This document shows positions 43,561 through 46,589 of a stretch of 46,589 nt of DNA, piece by piece; positions within the stretch are counted from its first letter, which is position 1, and the number at the start of each line of letters is the position of its first letter. The notes below the pieces were generated by a model that saw only the letters and a program-made list of their open reading frames with translations, did not search any database and had not been told where the DNA came from. The DNA is from Pelargonium nanum (taxonomy: Eukaryota > Streptophyta > Magnoliopsida > Geraniales > Geraniaceae): contig JAYMTF010000190.1 of assembly GCA_036897485.1 (NCBI GenBank), forward strand, positions 1-46,589. The letters are read 5' to 3'. The translations under genes were made by a program, and so were the position numbers.

Positions 43561-45165
43561 AGGTCACGTACAGTTGTACATCTTGTACATGTTAATTAAG
43601 AGTTCTATTCGAATATGTTCTGTATCTATTCAATTTATTTAAAAGTGTTGGATTAACTTCCATGAAATTGTTTTCATTCTTGTTTTTGTTACAATATAAC
43701 TATATATATAATTTGATGTTTTTGGTTTATGTGTTTTTTTGTTGTTACGCAAATGGTCTTGCCCGGTAATAAACGTGAAACATTTTAAAGAAGTTTGTTG
43801 GGACAAGAAAGCAAGAAAGAAATAAGGGAAAGGCATAAAGTATCTGTATTTATTTTTTCGAGTACTATGGTGTCACTTCTTTTTCTTCTTCTTCTTCTTG
43901 ATCCGTTTTTTGCTAAATCAATCTCTTAATTATTTTAATTATCAAATCAAATATGGTGATCAGCAAAGTTGACCTAATCTAAAAATTGCAAAATGCACAA
44001 AAGTGATTTAGAGGTAGTGATCATACTTATTTTAGTACCTAACTTCAAATCACTATTGCTGATAAAAAAAAAAAACTTCAAATCACTGAAAATCACAAAC
44101 GTACACAAATCTTTATACATGTCTCCAACAAAGATAATGCACTTTTTGTAGAGAAAATGAAATGCACTCTCTTTTATAAAGAGGGCTATGATGCAAAAAA
44201 AAAAGATAAGGTGCATTTATTTTATCAAGTATTGGAAATGTGAATCACTGGTTTGACTTGTTGAGTGATTCTCAATCACTCTTTCATGAAGTTATAATTT
44301 GAAAATGAAAATAAATAAATACTAGAGTATTCAAAAGTTTGAATTATTTAAACCAGATTTTTCATAAAGAATAAAACTATAATTTGATTCAATTTAAAAT
44401 ATAAAACATCAAAATATTGACTAATATCTTTGCAAGAATTTAGCCATTAATATATAAAATCTTTTTAAGTTCATATTTCACACAAAAAAGAGAGTCTAGA
44501 ATGAATGTTTCTTCGTATCCTAATCAATATGTATGTGGGTTTTAGAAAGGTCTTTGACTATATTGGTTATTATTGTAGACAATAGAGGGAGAAGATAATA
44601 TTACAAAATTAAAAGGAATTGCTGATTTGACAGCCTCAATTATTGTTTTAGCTGGTGTAGAAAAAGACAGAGTTGATTGAATTCAACCATGAAATTGTTT
44701 TCATTTTTTTGTTTTTGTTATCATAGAGCTCAATGCTGTTAATTTGCGAGAGATATACTTTTTTGAAATTGAATATTTCTCAGATATTAAACCAATATTA
44801 TAAATATACGAAGGAGCGTTTAGAGATTCGAACACGAATTTCAATTGTGAAAATCGAAAGCAATGTATTGTTCGACAGTTAATGGTTTTCTAAGTATACA
44901 AAAGTTGATAAAAGAAGTATTATAATTTTCTTTTACTTGAGAATAATTCGAATTTATTTATACTTTAATTTATATACTAATGTAGAAGGCAAGTTGCTAA
45001 AGTGTAAAGCAAATTAGAGCAAAAAGAAAAAGACGATGATGTGATAAGATAGAGTACAAGAAGAAGATGATGATAATGAAGAAGGATGACATGTTACAAA
45101 CATAATGAAGATTTGTATGGTAAAGTTGATCTCAAGCTTCGACCCCAACATGACGCATACGAGGA
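43561..45165. other. AT-rich spacer between inhibitor gene 2 and the CACTA remnant
   Basis: No gene is supported. A CTT-repeat run (TTCTTCTTCTTCTTCTTG, near 43882) and several A/T homopolymers are present. Confidence 0.4.
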
Positions 45166-45169
45166 ACTC

Positions 45170-45370
45170 ACCAATTTGTCACAAAATGTAATTTGTGACG
45201 GATCTGTGATAAAATATTTATGTCACTGTTTGACTTGTCACAAATAGTTGTGACAGAAACTTCCGTCACGAATGTCATAAAATATTATTTCTGCCACAAT
45301 TTATGATGGAACTGTGAAAAATTTTATGTCACAGATTTCCGTCACAGTTTGTAACTTTTTTTTTGTAATG
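45170..45370. mobile_element. Probable 3' end of a CACTA-type transposon
   Basis: Several subterminal-type motifs cluster here in both orientations: TTTGTGACGGA (45192), TTCCGTCACG (45261) and TTTCCGTCACAG (45337). They end at TTTTTTTTTGTAATG (near 45356-45370), which resembles a degraded CACTA terminus (TTTCTTGTAGTG). No transposase or matching 5' end was seen. Confidence 0.5.
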
Positions 45371-46458
45371 ATAGCTTTTTACAAGCTCTTCTCTTGCATC
45401 CTAAAAAAATTGGCCTAAAGTTGGTATATAAAACTCTAGATGGAACCATAACAAGATTGGAGCAACTAAAGACCCTTATTTCTACCAAGTTTTGCCTCAA
45501 ATGGGTTAGTAAAGGATCAATTGGAGTTCATATATGTCAAAACAATGGCTCGACCAATCCGTTCATATTTATGTTCACATATGCTATCAGGCAATCCATG
45601 CATGTATGCGAGAGGATAATAGCCAAGACCGTTATAACCAATGTTAATGTATTATGATATTCCATATCGAAAGAATTTGATATTTGTAGCTTCTTGATAT
45701 ATATACAAGTTGAGCCTTCCACTAATTAGTTTAAGCTTTTAAGTTGGAGTCAAGTGTAACATGACATCAAATCTGATTTAGTTTGATTTAGTGTCCTATT
45801 TTCGTTGCCTCCCTTGATCCACATCTTGTACGGAAAATTAAGAATTGAGCAGAGATGTTGGCACTACAAGTTCATCAACTCAGCAGAGATGCTGAGAATT
45901 AAGGCCCCAAAAACCCATCAATATGGAAGGTAAAGGTAAATGTTGGTTAGAGTAGAAGGGAAAACAACAAGGATTTTGTTACTTACACACTAGTTGTAAA
46001 TGTACTACATGTATGAAGTGTTGTAGGATTCTCAAGGAGTTCGAGTTGTTAAATATATACACTCGAAAATTGTTATAATAGAAGTTTGAACTCAAATTTT
46101 AAAATTTAAAAAGTATAACGAAATCATGTTCAAATAGAACAAATCTCCCAAGTGTAAATATAAATGAAGGTATCCATGAATTGCTCGCAAGTCGCAACAT
46201 GCATATGGCTTAACAAAATTGAGTTTAATTATTAGGAAAAAATTGTGACATTAATTAACTCTACTCTTCATTAGCATATACTTTTGTTTGAACCATCATG
46301 CACTTAATCAATTTAACACAAACTTTAGTCATGCATATCGTCTTGAAAACAAACCTTAACATATATCGATATTATATTTTTCAACCATCTCCAAGAAAAT
46401 CTTGAAAACAAGCCATGCACTTAATGCACATCTAGACTTTTCCTCCCACAACATGTAC
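45371..46458. other. Spacer upstream of inhibitor gene 3
   Basis: No supported gene. The open frame at 45394-45657 shows no family features. A short direct repeat (CATCAACTCAGCAGAGATGC and the related TGAGCAGAGATGTTGG) lies near 45845-45895. Confidence 0.4.
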
Positions 46459-46465
46459 TATAAAA
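46459..46465 (+). promoter_or_regulatory. TATA box of inhibitor gene 3
   Basis: TATAAAA lies 64 bases before the ATG at 46523. Confidence 0.75.
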
Positions 46466-46522
46466 CCTCCACACCCCAACACATCAAAACAACAAAGAAA
46501 CCACCATATGTCCATATCCACC

Positions 46523-46589
46523 ATGAAGTCTTGTCTCATTTTCTCAACTCTCCTCCTCAGCCTCCATCTCTGCCACTGCATCAACCTCC
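46523..46589 (+). CDS. Inhibitor family protein, gene 3 of the array (cut by window end)
   Basis: Only the signal peptide is inside the window: MKSCLIFSTLLLSLHLCHCI. It aligns with the signal peptide of gene 2 (TICSTLLLLLLHLQLCFC), and the gene has the same strand and the same kind of TATA spacing, so it is most likely a third paralogue. An in-frame ATG 15 bases upstream (46508) has a poor context (C at -3), while 46523 has A at -3, so 46523 is preferred. Assignment rests on similarity of the signal sequence and on position; the mature domain is not visible. Confidence 0.8.
   Translation, partial: MKSCLIFSTLLLSLHLCHCINL

Noticed and set aside
45394..45657. 87-codon + strand frame next to the CACTA remnant
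   Set aside because: No recognisable domain and no promoter; possibly transposon-derived, not supportable.
1..46589. CRISPR array, bacterial operon, virus genes or listed toxins
   Set aside because: No spaced identical repeats, ribosome-binding sites or viral or toxin gene signatures were seen; the window is plant nuclear DNA.

Overview
The window is nuclear DNA of a flowering plant. It is AT-rich, with GT-AG introns, TATA boxes about 60-110 bases upstream of start codons, a nuclear-type tRNA gene and short transposon remnants between and inside genes. The protein families (SFR2, serine carboxypeptidase-like, DUF538, plant Jiv90 J-protein, PCC13-62-like, RWA, apoplastic invertase inhibitors) point to a eudicot. 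An asterid such as a Lamiales species is a guess and cannot be settled from the sequence. Exon models come from reading frames, GT/AG sites and remembered family sequence; no alignment was run.

Left part (1-13 kb): the start of a possible leftward gene at the edge; a complete SFR2-type galactolipid galactosyltransferase gene (10 exons, 656 aa, + strand); a complete class II serine carboxypeptidase-like gene (8 exons, 467 aa, + strand) whose introns carry several foldback repeats; and a small single-exon DUF538 gene on the - strand with its own TATA box and a G-box.

Middle (13.7-32.3 kb): a membrane J-protein with a Jiv90 domain (715 aa, + strand) behind a probable long 5' leader intron; a two-exon PCC13-62-like ferritin-fold secreted protein (302 aa, + strand); a 15-exon REDUCED WALL ACETYLATION gene (553 aa, - strand); and a two-exon, very acidic nuclear-type protein (- strand) with a 37-residue tandem repeat.

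Right part (32.3-46.6 kb): gene-poor and repeat-rich. It holds a small single-exon membrane protein, a tRNA-Asn(GTT) gene on the - strand, LTR-like, CACTA-like, Stowaway-like and foldback remnants, and a same-strand array of three invertase/pectin-methylesterase inhibitor genes. The third is cut by the window end within its signal peptide.

The genes form no operon-like unit. Several act on membranes or cell walls (galactolipid remodelling, polysaccharide O-acetylation, invertase inhibition), but this looks like coincidence. I found no convincing undescribed system. The best leads are the inhibitor array with a YKF instead of PKF motif, the in-frame repeat expansion in the acidic protein, the overlapping upstream ORF at the RWA start, the hairpin and telo-box inside the J-protein leader intron, and a dispersed repeat family that recurs as foldbacks.
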